Source: Mesorhabditis belari (lineage: Eukaryota > Nematoda > Chromadorea > Rhabditida > Rhabditidae). From it: a stretch of 64,000 bases of DNA. Of this stretch, positions 26,441 through 38,455 are shown piece by piece (positions within the stretch are counted from its first letter, which is position 1; the number at the start of each line of letters is the position of its first letter). The notes beneath the pieces were generated by a model that was given only the letters and a program-made list of their open reading frames with translations, ran no database searches and had not been told where the DNA came from. The position numbers and the translations under genes are program-made. The stretch is from assembly GCA_958450365.1 (NCBI GenBank), contig CAUEEP010000927.1:1851001-1915000 (forward strand), read 5' to 3'.

Positions 26441-27527
26441 AATTGTAGAAACGAACTCTTTCTGGTTCACTATCAGCTACCTCAACAGTTTTCATTTTCA
26501 AAAACATTGAAGCCACTCCTTAACTGTAGAAAGAAAGATTGAGTAAGCCAGAAAGGGTGCGTTTCCATCGTCCAAATAGAAATGAAAGGGCCAAACTCCG
26601 AATTTCACTTTCAACGCTGATTTTAGCTCTTAAATAGGCAGCTCACATTCACAGCAAGCGATTAAGATTCAGCTAAAAGCAAGCGAAAGTTTCACCAGAC
26701 CTTTACCAGCTCTTATTCCCCAAAATTTTTCAATTACCAGCAATTTGGCAGTATTCTTCCCCAAAAATCCCTCTTTTTCCCCAATTCTCGTAACTAATTT
26801 TGTGTGTTTATTCGCCCTATTTGGCAGCTCTTTCCCTTCTTTTTTGGGGAATAATTAGAAAAGCTTTTCGCCTCCGTTTGTTTCAAATTTTCGGGCACAT
26901 CAACACTTTTTTTTTGGGTCTCTTAATCGGTTTTGTGTGGGTGCTTTAGAAATTTACATTTTTTTTTGCAAATAAACTGTTTTGTTATTGGGGAATTTTT
27001 TAGATTACCCAATATTTTGACCAAATTTTCTCTCAAGTCGATTTGCTCAACCACTGCACATTTCGATGATGAACTTTGTTGGGAATCCACAAGGGGTGAA
27101 TGCTTCTCTAAGAATTTTACTATAAAGTTTTAGCTGAAGATTAATCCAAATCGAGCGACAAGTGTTGAAGGTTGGTTTGTCTGGATTAGTCGTTTTAAAA
27201 TCATGTTAGAGATAAGCCAAAAGCTAGGCCTTGGTTTGACCCTTTTGACCTTGACAAGTCTGCTTTTACTCCAGAATTGGTCCACAAAAAGCACTTGAGC
27301 AAGCCAAAAGTCAGTCTTGAACTTGGCTTTTAGATGCTTCAAGGTCTTTTGCAGGCCAAGCTTGCGGTAAAAGCTGCTCAAAATTCTAGATGACCTTGCT
27401 GGGTCTATCTGCCTGTTTTTACAATAGTTGTCAAATACTGCAATTGCCAAATACAAGTACAGCTTATTGGGCAACTCAGTTACTCATTCATTATCACCAA
27501 ACAATTCTATAATATCAAAAAATTCAG

Positions 27528-29802
27528 ACTACAAGAAAGCTTTCGATTTCTTCGATGCCAACAATGATGGCTATATCACAGCCGACGAATTGGAGGCAGC
27601 GATGAACAAATGTGGACAATATCCAAGCAAACTGGAGTTGCGATTGATCATGCATCATGGGGACAATGATAGTTCGTTTTTGGATTTCAATTCTTTTTCT
27701 CAATGTTAAGCTATTAAAGCTTTCTCCTCAGAAAAATGTGTTTGCATTCTTTGGTGTTTTAGGTGGATTTTCGAGGGGTTTTCTTCGTGTCGGAGAATGA
27801 ATGGCTGGCTATTCATTGGGCATCTCAAGACCCATCATAAACTATCAAGAATACCCATCTATTCTATTCAATTCAAATACCTCAGAAAGGGTCTAGACGT
27901 GTTCTTCTGCATAAATTTTATAAACAAGCTTTGAATTTAGTTTTTAAGAATACTGTAAAAAGTCTAGCTTTAGCTAAAGTATACCTAAAGACAGCTTAAA
28001 AGCCAAAAGCTTTGCTTTGGCTTTTGCTTTTGCTAAGGATCTAAAGTTTTCGATAATCTTATGAATATATTGTTTCAAAATCATCGATCTAACTCTTTTT
28101 TCACATAAAATTGACAAAAACTTCTCCAGACTCCACTTACTCTTTCATTCTTTACCCAATTTGCATGCGTCAACCTCGATTCTTTTCGATGGACTCAAGA
28201 AAAGTCTTTCTTTTTTTTTCTTTCTTAAGCTTTTATGTAGAGAAAGACGTTTGAGTAAAGCACTCAACACAGAGAGCTCTTTTGAAGATTTTACGCTAAT
28301 TTTTCTCTTTTCTCTTTTCTAAGCCCTTTTGTTATTGCAAATCCTTTTAAAAAGAGGAAAAATTGGTCTTTGAAATATAGAAGTAAATCTTGAGCATTAA
28401 AAAATGAAGTAGTACCCAGTTAAAGACTTCATTTTGCTTCAAATCTTGTGATAGTAAGAGAAATTTGTGAAATTTGCTAGTTTGAATTAAATTTTAAAAT
28501 ATTTCTTTATAACTCACAATCAATAATAGCATATGGATTCTGATTCAGAGCTCATTTGAAAGCTTGAAAGCTGAATAACAAATGGATTCTGATTCAGAGC
28601 TCATTTTATATCAAGATTTCTAAATAAACTTCTAGACAATGAAAAGCCTCGTATTCCATAAATCTTTATCTGTTTATTAGTTCATAAATTTAGATCTCTG
28701 AAAAACACTTTATTAGAAAATTCCAGAAAACGGAGTGATCACTTTCGACGAATTCGCGCACTTGATGAGCGGCTCGACTACACGAAACAAGTACACCTAT
28801 GCTCAATTGCAAGAACAATTTCAAATGTTTGATAAGGTGAGGCTATTTCATGGAAAGAACTGTACTTAAAGAACAGTTTAGGACAAAGACGGGTACATCG
28901 AGAAGCAAGAGATGATCGAGATCGTTCGCGAGTTGGCGCTGAGCTCATCATTTCCGCGAAACGTCATTGAGCAAATGTTCAAAGAAGCGGATGTTGATGG
29001 GGATGGGAAAATTTCATTTGAAGGTTAGATCTATCAGCATCTTTGTGACTCTAGTAAACTAGTCCATTTACCTCTTCCTAGGTTTTTAGTGCCCAGCTTC
29101 TTAAAATTCCTTGCGGTAGCAAGTCCTTGGGATGAATCAAAAAATTCCGGTACTTTGAATCCAACAGTAGATCAAAAAAATCACCAGCTTATAGAAAATT
29201 ACGTGCAAAATGGGCATAAAGGCTCGAAATTATGAGAAAACTTGCAGAAATTGGCTACAGTGCTCTATAGTACCACGGTGACATCAGTTCAGTGACTTTC
29301 ACTGCTTCAGTTCTTTGCAGACCCTACGGATAAATTCCTTGGGATGAATCAAAAAAATTCCCGGCAGCGCCCTGTGCACCATTGACGGCACTTGGGATCC
29401 AAGATTGGCCCCTGGAGAAAACTCACATGTACCCACACCAAAATTGGTTACGGCTTTAAAATCTGCTTCTTGGGGTTGTGTTACTTCAATGAGGTTTATA
29501 ACTGAATTAGTTCCCAGACTGACTCATCGGCCCACATCCCCATGAGAGAACCACTTACCGCGGGTATAGGGGGAAGACGTTGATCGGACGAGCGATTATG
29601 CGCGCACACAGAGAACACCTAAGAGGTCTTTACACAGTGTAGCTTTTGCTCTGAAACTTGATTTGATTTAAGATGTTCCAGATGTGATTTAAGGTAAAAA
29701 AATTGTACTCTGGTGTTTCAGGGTTGGGGAATCGATTGGGGTTGCTTATCGTATCTGTAATCAAAAAAAACGCTTTTAGAGTTCGTCCTTGCTGTCAACT
29801 GA
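27528..29802 (+). CDS. Calmodulin-like four-EF-hand protein (5' end unresolved)
   Basis: Exons 27528-27671, 28727-28836, 28882-29023 and 29780-29802 join in phase and end EFVLAVN. They encode four canonical 12-residue calcium loops: DANNDGYITADE, DNDKNGVITFDE, DKDKDGYIEKQE and DVDGDGKISFEE, each with Gly at position 6 and Glu at position 12. The second loop is split by an intron. The first visible exon opens in phase 2 (YKKAFDFFD), so an upstream exon with the start codon exists but was not found. Size and layout match calmodulin-like or troponin-C-like proteins; it is not conserved enough to be calmodulin itself. The 3' end converges on the LRR gene with only about 120 bp between the stops. 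The last intron carries repeats. Confidence 0.82.
29095..29779. repeat. Dispersed-repeat material in last intron of the EF-hand gene
   Basis: Contains ccttgggatgaatcaaaaaa twice (about 29127 and 29338), a GC-richer block (29360-29620), and at about 29681-29745 a segment (gatttaagg... then ggggaatcgattgg) that recurs at 44249-44305 in the first intron of the KChIP-like gene. Family not identified. Confidence 0.6.
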
Positions 29803-29923
29803 CTCAAAACATTGAGCATTTATCGAAAAACTTTCAATATGACACAACACTTTTGATTTCGTTTTTTTTGTAATCACTTTTACTCTCCATTTTTGAATTG
29901 TGTAAATAAATATACAAAAGCTT

Positions 29924-32900
29924 TTAAACATCTTGTGGTTTTGGTTGAAAATCCCTTTCAAGTGGTTGCTCATCATTTGGAACACGTGACAAATTTGAGT
30001 ATTGAAGCTGAAAAGGGGATTGAGTTATTTTGAAATTTAAAAGGGTACACTTTTTTATGCCACCGTAAAATAGCTTTGTTGCTTTGAGTTTTTAAAGTTT
30101 TTCTCACGTTAAGGCCAGATTTTGGTCGCAACAGGTTCATCAATTTGCCGGAAGTGACAAGATAATAGAAAGTGAAACAGATCATTGAAACCAATAAGAG
30201 CAAAACAAATGCTTGCAAAAAGCGACCACCTAAAATTAAACCAAACAACTAATCCAAAGTTGTCATTTAAACCAAAATAATGCCTTTTAGAATTGCTCTT
30301 GAGTTTACAAAAGATTCATAAACAAACCTTGATGCTTTCTTCTGATATTCTTGCAAACTTCCGATTGTTGAACAGCCGGGAGTGGCTTTCCTTCGACTTT
30401 TTCTGGGTATTTACATCTAAAGGGCTATTGTTTCACTAATTGCAAGTCAAAATCCACTTTGGCATAAGATTCTCTTGATTAAAAGCATAATATTCTTCCT
30501 CGAGAAGCCATGTCGTGTCACAAGAGCAGTTCACGGGGTTCTCTGTCATCAGCAGTTCTATGTTTTCACCCTAAAATTCAATGTCGATACTTGATTTAGT
30601 AAATGAACTATGGTTTATAACAAAATAATGTCTTAAGTTCTATTCTTGACATAGTCTACCCTAAACTAAACTGGTATTGTCCGTACATTAAGCTTAAGAA
30701 CATGGTCTCTATTACCGACACACCCAAGGAAGCGTCTCCTCATGCAGAATCGACACATTACATTGGGTGAGGTCAATCTTCTTCATATTTTTTGCCTAAA
30801 TATCTAGCTGCAATCCTTCAAAACAGACTATTGACCTTTGTTCCTTTCACATATCCGAAAGCATTCTTATTAATGTTCCACAAGTGGGTCGAGTTTGAGA
30901 GGTAAATTTCCTAAAAGGTTAGCTTCTTTTTGTTTAAATGATCGTTTAGATGATTTTTTTTTGGTTTAGAAAGATATTTAGTTTACCTCTAAAGTGGGAA
31001 TATCGCAGAAAGAACAATCATCGAGACTCCACAAATATCTCATGTTTTCGGCGCGAAGAACCTGAAGTGCAAAGCCAATTGTAAGCCAATCGCTTGGGAA
31101 AATGATCCAAAATTTTGGTTTGTTTAAAAGTTTAAAGATATAAAACTTTGAAATTTTCTTATCCCAAGATTTACTTTGAGACTCTGATCATCCATGAAAG
31201 ATTTCTCGTGGAATTCTGAAATCCTTGTATTTGAGAGATCAAGCAGCTCCAGATTCGGCAACTTTTGAATGGCTCTTGGCACTTCGGTGAAGTGGTTTCC
31301 ACGCAATGAAAGGACACGAAGTTTTCTGAAATTTTTACCTTAGATTTTAAAACTTCAAATCTTCAAATTCAAATGTTTTTGATCTAGCTTCACTCACGGA
31401 ATCTTATCAAAAACGTTCACATCAAAGTTCTTGTCTCCCAAATTGCAAAAGTCCATTGAGAGTTCCTCAAGATTTTCCAATCCCTCGAATAATTCACTGG
31501 TAACTTTGATCTTATTGTAATCGAGAACCTGAAATGAAAGCAAGAATTGCAAATCAATTATTTTGCAATTATTTTACCAATCTCTTCAAGTTCTTCAACA
31601 AAGAGAATGGCTTTTCAAGTAAACTCGTGAAACGATTTTGGTTCAAGAATAGTTGGTGGAGTTGTTCTTCGGGAGCGCCCTTGAAAACGTTTCTGAAAGT
31701 TACAGGGATCATAAAGGCAGTTTTGAGCAAATTTTAAACATTTAGGGGTGCAATCATTGGTAGCAAGATTATTGTAATTAACATCACTCCAGTTCTCTTT
31801 CAAGAATAAATCTCTCACTTGTCTAGCTTCTTCAAATTGTTCCCTTCCAATCTCAAGACACTCATATTCTTGAAATTGTAGAAAGCTTCATTTTTGATCT
31901 CTTGCACTTTATTCCTTGAAAGATCCACTTCTCTAACATTTTCAACCATTTCAGGAATGATTTTATCCTAAACAAAAATACTGTTGGATAAAAGTTGAAA
32001 CAAGAACCTTTTCCAAGTAATAGAAAGTGTTGTCTCTTGCACGGAAGGTGTAAGCGATGAAGTCTTTGTTTACCGAGTGCAACATCAACGTGTCTAATTT
32101 GCTGTTATCCTCGAAAAGGACCTGGAATTATATCCAGAATCGATCCAGTTCGTTAGATCAATCAGATTGCTTACAATTCCAGAGCCAAGAAGCCAAAGCT
32201 TTAGTTAGCTTAAGCAATCTAGTAAATTGAGAATTCTGTTGTGCGCTTTGTGTTCTAAAATGTAAACACATTGCTACTCAACTGACCAGTGTAGCAGAAA
32301 GGGTGTGTTTATGCTTTTAAGCTCAAAGTACATCTAAAGAATCAAGCTTTGTTCAGCTTATCAACTCACATTATCACAAGTGATATCATTCATCTCACAA
32401 TGACATGCGTCCCCATCATCATCATCATAATCATCATCAAGTGTGTCAGTTTCTTTCTTCTCATCACTTTCTTTTACTTGGCTATCTTTTTCCGAATTCT
32501 TTTTCTTTTCAGCCTCCTTTTTCGGCTTTGGAGGTGTTTGACAGATTGGGTAGGGTTTCTGAAAAATGAAAGATAAGATGAACTATCAAAGTTTTTGAAA
32601 GATCCTCTTAACCAACATTTTCATCATCATCTACTTCTTCCTCTTGTTTTGCCTTTTTCTTTCCTTTCTTCACTTGTCTTTTTGGTTCATCAACGGGTTC
32701 ATCTTCTTCATCAGTCTCATCTTTGTGTAACTAAAAGTTTATAAGTTAAAACTACTACCTGAAGTGCTCGAAATCTGACAGGTATTTCCCAGGCATCGGT
32801 CATAAAACACTCTAATCCATTTAATCTAATCATCCAGCTTAGTTCAGAGAAAAGATTGCCGTGAAAAACACAATCAATTCCTAACTAATACTTATCTATT

Positions 32901-34843
32901 AGGTACTACGGAAAATAACCGTGTTTTTTTCTATCAATTATTTCGGGCCTTGTTTCTGGGTTTTTTCAGTACGGATTCCTTTAGAATTTTTTAACGAAAA
33001 ATTGTTGATAGCTTTCTTTCGCAATGCCGTAAAAATCTAGATAAGGCTCAAGATAAGGAGGATAGACAAATGACAAATTCGGACGATTTTTTTTTGTATA
33101 AGTTCAAGCTTGGACGTAGCGCAACGGTTGCGGTCGAAAACATGAATCGCGCATTTAGTCATGAGACTACTTCTATTAGGACTGCTCAAGTTTGGTTCTA
33201 ACGATTCGGGGAAGGAGACGAGGATCTTGCTGACAAATAGGATCGTGGTCGTCCAAGACTCATTGATGATGATGATTTAAGACAAAGTTGTCCAAGCCAC
33301 TCTGCGGACTACTGAACCAAAACTAACAAAACACTTCAATGTAGGAATTTCGACCATAAGTGATCACTTGAAGGATATCGGAAAGGTTAAAAAACTGGAG
33401 AAGTGGATACCTCATCAGTTGGACGACCGCCAGAAGTTTATACACTTTCTTCCTTCGTTGAAATCTCGGATCCATTTTTGGAACGGCTGATCACGCGCAA
33501 TGACAAGTGGATGCTATATGGCAATTGAAAACGAAATTCAGTGTAACTAGACAAAGATCTTTTTTCGACAAAAAAGACAAATTTCGGAAGAATAGAGATC
33601 TTTTTTGAACCGGCTGATCACGTGCGATGAAAATTGGATACTATATGACAAGCGAAAACGAAAGGAGAAGGAGAAGACAAAGGAGAAGCACCTCATTTAT
33701 TCCCGAAACTCGATCTTCATCCAAAGAAGGTGATGCTCTCTGTTTGGTGGGCTGCAAAAATTATGGGATTTTTTGCCATTCATTATACTTTGCTCAAAAC
33801 GGGAGAAAGTATAAATTTAGACATTTATATTGAACAAATTGAAGAAATGTATTCAAAATTGAGGAATTTGGGGTCTTTGGTCAATCGAAAGGGACAATTC
33901 TGCTGCAGGACAATGCCAGCCACAATCTATGTCTTTGAAGACCCTAAATTGCTTGCAAAGTTTGGGGATCGAAGTTCTTTCTCATCTACCGTATTCACAT
34001 GATCTTTACAGATTATCACTTTTTCAAGCATCTCGAGCGTCACATCGTAGACAAAATGGTCAAGAACGAAACAGAGGTGAAAAAGGCTATCGAAGACTTC
34101 ATCGCCTCTAGACAACTCGACTTTTTTGCCGAAACTACTCATTGGCATCGAAAAACTACTCGTTGGCAAAAATGTATTGTTTCTAATGGTTATTATTTTA
34201 ATTAATTTGATTGTTACTTAATAAAAAAAAATTTGACAATTGAAAATCATTAAGAAAAACGCAATTATTTTCCGTAATACCTAATAGCTCATAATTTTAC
34301 TCAATTTTTTTATGCTTTCGCAAAAAGCAATTCAAAATGCTGGAATCGGCGAGAACTCTATCAAAAATTATGGGATGTGTTGTCAAGGAGACATAGCTAC
34401 TTTTCACCCGAGAAATTCCGAAATTTTTTTTTTAGAAATTCCGAAATTTCCGGGAATTTAAAATTCTATTTTGAAAGTTTTAAATTTTTTTTAACTTTAG
34501 ATCTTTTTTGAAGTTCTAATGTTAAGTGTGAACCTTTTTATTCTTCGATGCTCCTCGTTTGCTTGGTGGTTTCACCGCCTCTTCAACACTTTGATCCTCG
34601 TCCTCTTCAGCTATTGCTGTCTTGTCCTTAATTTGAATTTGATTAGACTTTTTGCATTTTAGTCACATTGCAGTCACGCTTTAATATCCTTTTTAACTTT
34701 AGCATTAGCTAATTGTTTTTTCATCTTTTCATACCCTTTTTAATCTAATCACCAACTTGCACTTTTCGTCGAGCATTATCGAAGGCTTCAACGAGAACGG
34801 TGACACAAATTAAAGACAAGAGGAATAGCACCCATATCCTCAT
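29924..34843 (-). CDS. Leucine-rich-repeat single-pass membrane protein (copy 1)
   Basis: Begins at ATG 34843 with a signal peptide (MRIWVLFLLSLICVTVLVEA; exon 34757-34843). Exons 34534-34626, 32617-32730 and 32370-32558 encode a long acidic/Lys-rich linker and then CHCEMNDITC, an LRR N-terminal cap. LRR exons follow from about 32120 to 31170 (SKLDTLMLHSV, MVENVREVDLSRNKV, LEELSMDFCNLGD, LRVLSLRGNHF, LELLDLSNTRI). A C-terminal cap (NPVNCSCDTTWLLEEE) lies near 30500-30560, a transmembrane segment (AFVLLLLVSMICFTFYYLV) near 30190, and a short cytoplasmic tail ends PKPQDV, stop 29924. It is probably a cell-surface receptor or adhesion protein; the ligand is unknown. The intron 32731-34533 contains a mariner element. 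A truncated paralogue lies at 38431-41433. Confidence 0.82.
32899..34284 (+). mobile_element. mariner element, 1386 bp, inside LRR copy 1 intron
   Basis: Terminal inverted repeats start ttaggtactacggaaaataa on the left, with an imperfect inverse at the right (ttattttccgtaatacctaa); TA dinucleotides flank both ends. It is on the opposite strand to the host gene. The same insertion is present, shortened, in LRR copy 2, so it predates the duplication. Confidence 0.9.
33094..34204 (+). pseudogene. mariner transposase pseudogene
   Basis: Fragments in several frames match mariner transposase in order: the helix-turn-helix part (FKLGRSATVAVENMNRAF), LITCDENWILYD (first catalytic Asp), HPKKVMLSVWWAAK, a QDNA-type second Asp region, and TDYHFFKHLERH (third Asp), ending RQLDFFAETTHW. 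Many stops and frameshifts and a duplicated stretch of about 57 bp around the first Asp (33480 and 33605) make it inactive. Confidence 0.88.
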
Positions 34844-35189
34844 TTCCTGAAGTCGATTGTAAATTTGTATTAGAGAAGCAAGCAATGTTGAAGCTAAGAA
34901 GAGTCTAATGAAGAAATTGATGAGGTTTAACCGTAGCTAACAAACGTTGTTATTCTTAAACAAGGAAAAATCAATTTTAAGTTCAACTAGGTCAGCGTCA
35001 GAACGCGAAAATATGATTAGCTTTTGAAATTTTGAAGTAGAAAGATAACAGGGTAATCACTTTTTGAATGACAGCTTCTAAAAACCGGAGAGTTGGGAGT
35101 TCTTTGTTAGAAGAATTCAAAGTTAAGAACTGATCAAGGCAGATGAATCAGACAAAAATAAAGGTTTCTGGGTCAGTTTAAGATTATAT

Positions 35190-35690
35190 TGCTGTCCAGA
35201 AAGTCTTTTCATTTCTTTTCGTACTTTCGTTTAAAATCAACAAATGTTTCATTGTTTCATTAGAAAGGGTAATTATTTCTCTGCAAAATAATATTAAAAT
35301 GGGTTTAAAATGTCTTATGTCTGGATTTTTTTGGGACCATGATGTCGAGTAGTCAAAAATGATGGCTTGATGATGCGGTTTAGGCACTTTAGCTAAGGAA
35401 ACGTATCTTGATGTCAATAGATAAAAAATAGAGCACAAATGTTTGGTATATAGCCAAATTTACAGAGAAATTCATTTAGCCAATTTCCTCTTAGAGGTTT
35501 TTATAGATTTTTATGAAAAACACGTGTCTTCACTCTCGAATTTGCTTGAAAGTGAACCGAAATTGACTTAAAAAGATGGGAATTTGAATAATAAACACTT
35601 TTTATTTAGAGAAAACCATAGGTTAATCGATGAATTTGTTATTTTTTAACGAAAGTATGAAAAGGAACGAAAAGACTTTCTGGACAACCT
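35190..35690. mobile_element. mariner-type MITE, about 500 bp
   Basis: The left end tgtccagaaagtcttttc and the right end gaaaagactttctggaca are inverted repeats, extending inward with substitutions (cgtactttcgtt / aacgaaagtatg). The outer sequence aggttgtcca resembles mariner termini. No coding frame. LRR copy 2 ends inside the left half of a second copy (41779-41939), so a duplication breakpoint lies within this element. Confidence 0.75.
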
Positions 35691-35918
35691 ACCGTAAATA
35701 CTGTAATAGTTTAACAGACAGCTTTCTAGCGAACTCTTCCACTATTAGTAAGAGCTTTTTAAACTTACCGTAAATACTGTAATAGTACCCCACCCCCCTC
35801 GTACAGTCGGGTAGTCGCAAAAGTTTTTTAGTATTTCATTTTTTTCAAAGCGCCCGTACTCTCAAAAAATGCGTCTTTGGTATCAAAAAATAGCCCTGAA
35901 TTCCAGCTATTTTTGATA

Positions 35919-37548
35919 CAGTCATGGACAAAAGTCTTTACCCCTACCGAGGTCAGCTTTTAAAACGCAAAATTTTTCAACTTTTTAACAAGTTTTAAAA
36001 ATTGTCTTCAAAGTATTTTGTAGCATTTTTACTCTAGTTTTTATATCCCCTAAACCAAAAGAAACAACGATTTATTTTAGGCAACAAAGAACGACGTTAA
36101 CAAAAAAAACCCTCAAAACAGGTGGACAAAAGTCTTTACCCCTCGAACAAAAAGTGAGAAAAAACCGAGTATTTTCATATTTGGTAGGGCTTCCTTTTGA
36201 TGAAATTATTGCTTGAATCCTTCTCGGCATCAAGTCGACCAAATCCTGTAAAATTTGAGGACCGATCTTTGTCCAGACGTGTCGAATGAAGTACCATAGC
36301 TCAATCTTGGTATTGAAGCGTTTTCCCTTCAATTTCAGCTTCAAAAACGCCCACAAATGTTCGAAACGTTCAAATCCGGACTGTAGGGAGGAGCAGATAC
36401 GAGCTGAACTCCATTCGATCGGAACCACCGGGTAGACGAGCTCTACCACCGTTGGCAAGGCGAACAACTCGTCCCATAGCAGTTGCGACTTGTGGCATGG
36501 AGCGTTGTCCTGGTACAGCAACCATCCTTGTCCAATTTTTGTGGTCGCAAATGGAAGAAGATCGTTCTCCAAAATCGTCTTGTATCGTTGAGCGTCCAAA
36601 GTTGAATTGAGAAGAACGAGCGGACCTGGTGAACTTCTAGTCATCGCTCGTGAAAAAAACAAAGGCAAAAGAAAAAGTTCTTACCCCCAACATGATTGAT
36701 CCGCCACCAAATTTGACTGTCGCACGAAGGTACTTGGTGCTATACCGTTGTCCGACAGGTCTCCGGATCAAATGATTGCCGTCGGGATTGAAAAGGTTGA
36801 TCTTCGATTCATCGGTGAAGATGACATTGGCCCAGCTTGTCCAACTTTCATACTTCTCGGCAAAGTCGAGTCGAATCTTCCGGTGTTTGGCGACCATCAG
36901 GGGCTTCTTGGTAGGTCTTCTAGTCATCAATCTTGCATGAATCAAACGTCTGCTTACTGTCTTTCGATTGATGTCCTTGCTAAATTGATGCTTGATTAAT
37001 TTGACTCCATCGGAAGCATTAAGATTTGGATCCTTTTGTGGGCCAAAATTAGAACCTTGTCTTCTCTTGGTGTTGTGACGGGTGAACGACCTGTTTTGAA
37101 TGCTCGGTGAAGAATTCCAGTCATTTTTTCTTTCTTGCAAAGCTTTTTCACCGTTTCGGGGCTGCATTTGAATACGCTCGCAACATCCTTTACTTTGTCG
37201 CCTCGTTTCCTTGTTTCCATAATCCTTTCTTTGTCGGAAGTGGTCAGATAGGCTCCAGGCATCACTAGAATTAAAAATAATAAAGCATTGTTATGTGAAA
37301 AATAACGAAACAACAGCAAGAAAAAAGTTGAAAAGGGGAAAGACTTTGTCCACCTGTTTTGAGGGTTTTTGTTAAGTCGTTCTTTGTTGCCAAAATAAAT
37401 CGTTGTTTTTTGGTTATGGGATATAAAAACTAGAGTAAAAATGCTACAAAATACTTTGAAAACAATTTTTAAAACTTGTTAAAAAGTTGAAAAATTTTGC
37501 GTTTTAAAAGCTGACCTCGGTAGGGGTAAAGACTTTTGTCCATGACTG
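35919..37548 (-). mobile_element. Tc1-like transposon, 1630 bp, with long IR/DR ends
   Basis: Bounded by TA on both sides (35917-35918, 37549-37550). Both ends start cagtcatggacaaaagtctt and are near-identical inverted repeats for over 200 nt. The motif ggacaaaagtctttacccc recurs inside the left arm at about 36123, and a near copy in the right arm, so each arm carries an outer and an inner direct repeat (IR/DR organisation, known from Sleeping Beauty-type Tc1 elements). The high arm identity and clean TA duplication indicate a fairly recent insertion. Confidence 0.93.
36100..37257 (-). pseudogene. Tc1-like transposase, frameshifted
   Basis: The frame starts MPGAYLTTSDKERI at 37257 with a helix-turn-helix region (KVKDVASVFKCSPETVKKL) and a linker (TGRSPVTTPRE). 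A frame change near 37030 leads into NRKTVSRRLIHARLMTRRP and the first catalytic Asp (VIFTDESKINLF). A possible short intron or frame change follows GGSIMLG near 36690, then YQDNAPCHKS (second Asp). The stretch with YSPDLN is read in a different frame from EHLWAFLKLK (the final Glu), so at least two further frameshifts break the DD34E catalytic region. It appears inactive as sequenced. Confidence 0.85.
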
Positions 37549-37935
37549 TACCTAAGCGCGCATTGCAGCTTAAACCAGTGTCGAGAAAAACGCGTTCAAA
37601 GCTAGACTACGCAACGCTCCGCACCGTCATTATGGGGGTGGGGTACTATTACAGTAATATAATTCATCTTGGAAATGCTTTTAGGCAACTTTTAAAGATT
37701 GAAGATACAATAAGCTTTTGAACAAAAGGTATATTTAAAGAATTAAGCGGATTATAGTAAAACAAGCTTATTATCGATCGATTTTTCGAACATTGGAAAA
37801 GCCGTGAGTGGCAGCGTTTAAAACGATTCGAAAAAGAGGAATGGGATGAAATGTACACACAAATATGGCACTGATAACCCTTTCCTTTTTCGAACCTCGG
37901 AAAAGCTTTTGAAGCCTTGTATTGACTTTGTTGAT

Positions 37936-38352
37936 ACCCCAGTCTAAGGAAAACTCAATAAGCTGCGATTTGAAAAATTCAGTACTGTAAGTTTACAGGT
38001 TTTTATCAATCACTTCACTAAAAGAGCAAAACTACAAAAGATTTTGTTCAATTTAAAGTTAAAAGCCCAGAAATTGATTAAATTGTGAATTGCAAGGCAT
38101 ATGGTTTTTGATTTTAAGGAATTCAACCTTTTTTTTGAATAAAAACGAACATCCGACTATTAACTTGTGTAATAAAATGTAAATTTGATTATATTCTAAT
38201 TGTTATTTTCAAAATAAACCTGGTTTTTTTAGCTTGTGTGCCAGACAAGATTTGTTTCCACTACTTTAGAGTATTTTAATCGGGTTCATAAGTTCATAAG
38301 TTTATTTTATTTCAAACTGATCTCCCAGATCTTCATTTAAACTTTGCCTGGA
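37936..38352. repeat. Direct repeat B, copy 1, flanking LRR copy 2
   Basis: About 417 bp beginning ccccagtctaaggaaaactc and ending tttaaactttgcctgga, repeated in the same orientation at 41975-42433 with a few substitutions and a 40-bp insertion in the second copy. It borders the truncated LRR gene on its left. Confidence 0.9.
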
Positions 38353-38455
38353 TTTTTAATAATTCTGTTTGATTTTCTATTAACAAGTATTTTAACTGGA
38401 AACAAAAGTGTTTTGGGTAACCCATAAAATTTATTCTTTTTGGAAGACGGCGCTG
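38351..38455 (-). pseudogene. Captured fragment of TMF1 intron 1 and exon 2
   Basis: About 105 bp closely matching 49123-49228 (gatttttaataattctgttt ... gggtaacccataaaat ... ggcgctg), i.e. the end of the first TMF1 intron, its acceptor, and the first bases of exon 2. Here it lies exactly between direct repeat B and the LRR copy, and is read antisense as the C-terminus of LRR copy 2. Confidence 0.88.

Larger units (their letters stand above)
24213..27527. other. Repeat-rich intergenic region
   Basis: It holds the 3' flank of the giant secreted gene (aataaac near 24250), a palindromic stretch (25345-25444), a degenerate direct repeat of gatgccttttagaac/gtagatgtagatctatgt type (25525-25680) and an 18-bp minisatellite (26200-26440). 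The rest is AT-rich with no recognisable exon. The missing 5' exon of the EF-hand gene probably lies in its right part. Confidence 0.5.
35766..37652. mobile_element. MITE family A, copy 2, split by a Tc1-like insertion
   Basis: Left half 35766-35918 and right half 37549-37652 together match the 269-bp MITE. The right terminus is cut short: it follows the consensus to attacagta and then diverges, losing the last bases of the TIR. A solo copy of the left terminus (taccgtaaatactgtaatag) also lies at 35690-35709. Confidence 0.88.

Noticed and set aside
26060..26542. 160-codon open frame (+)
   Set aside because: It is translation of the 18-bp minisatellite; neighbouring frames are also open and no start context or family is recognisable.
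27130..27474. 114-codon minus-strand frame
   Set aside because: No recognisable domain; it lies upstream of the EF-hand exon in AT-rich sequence, most likely chance.
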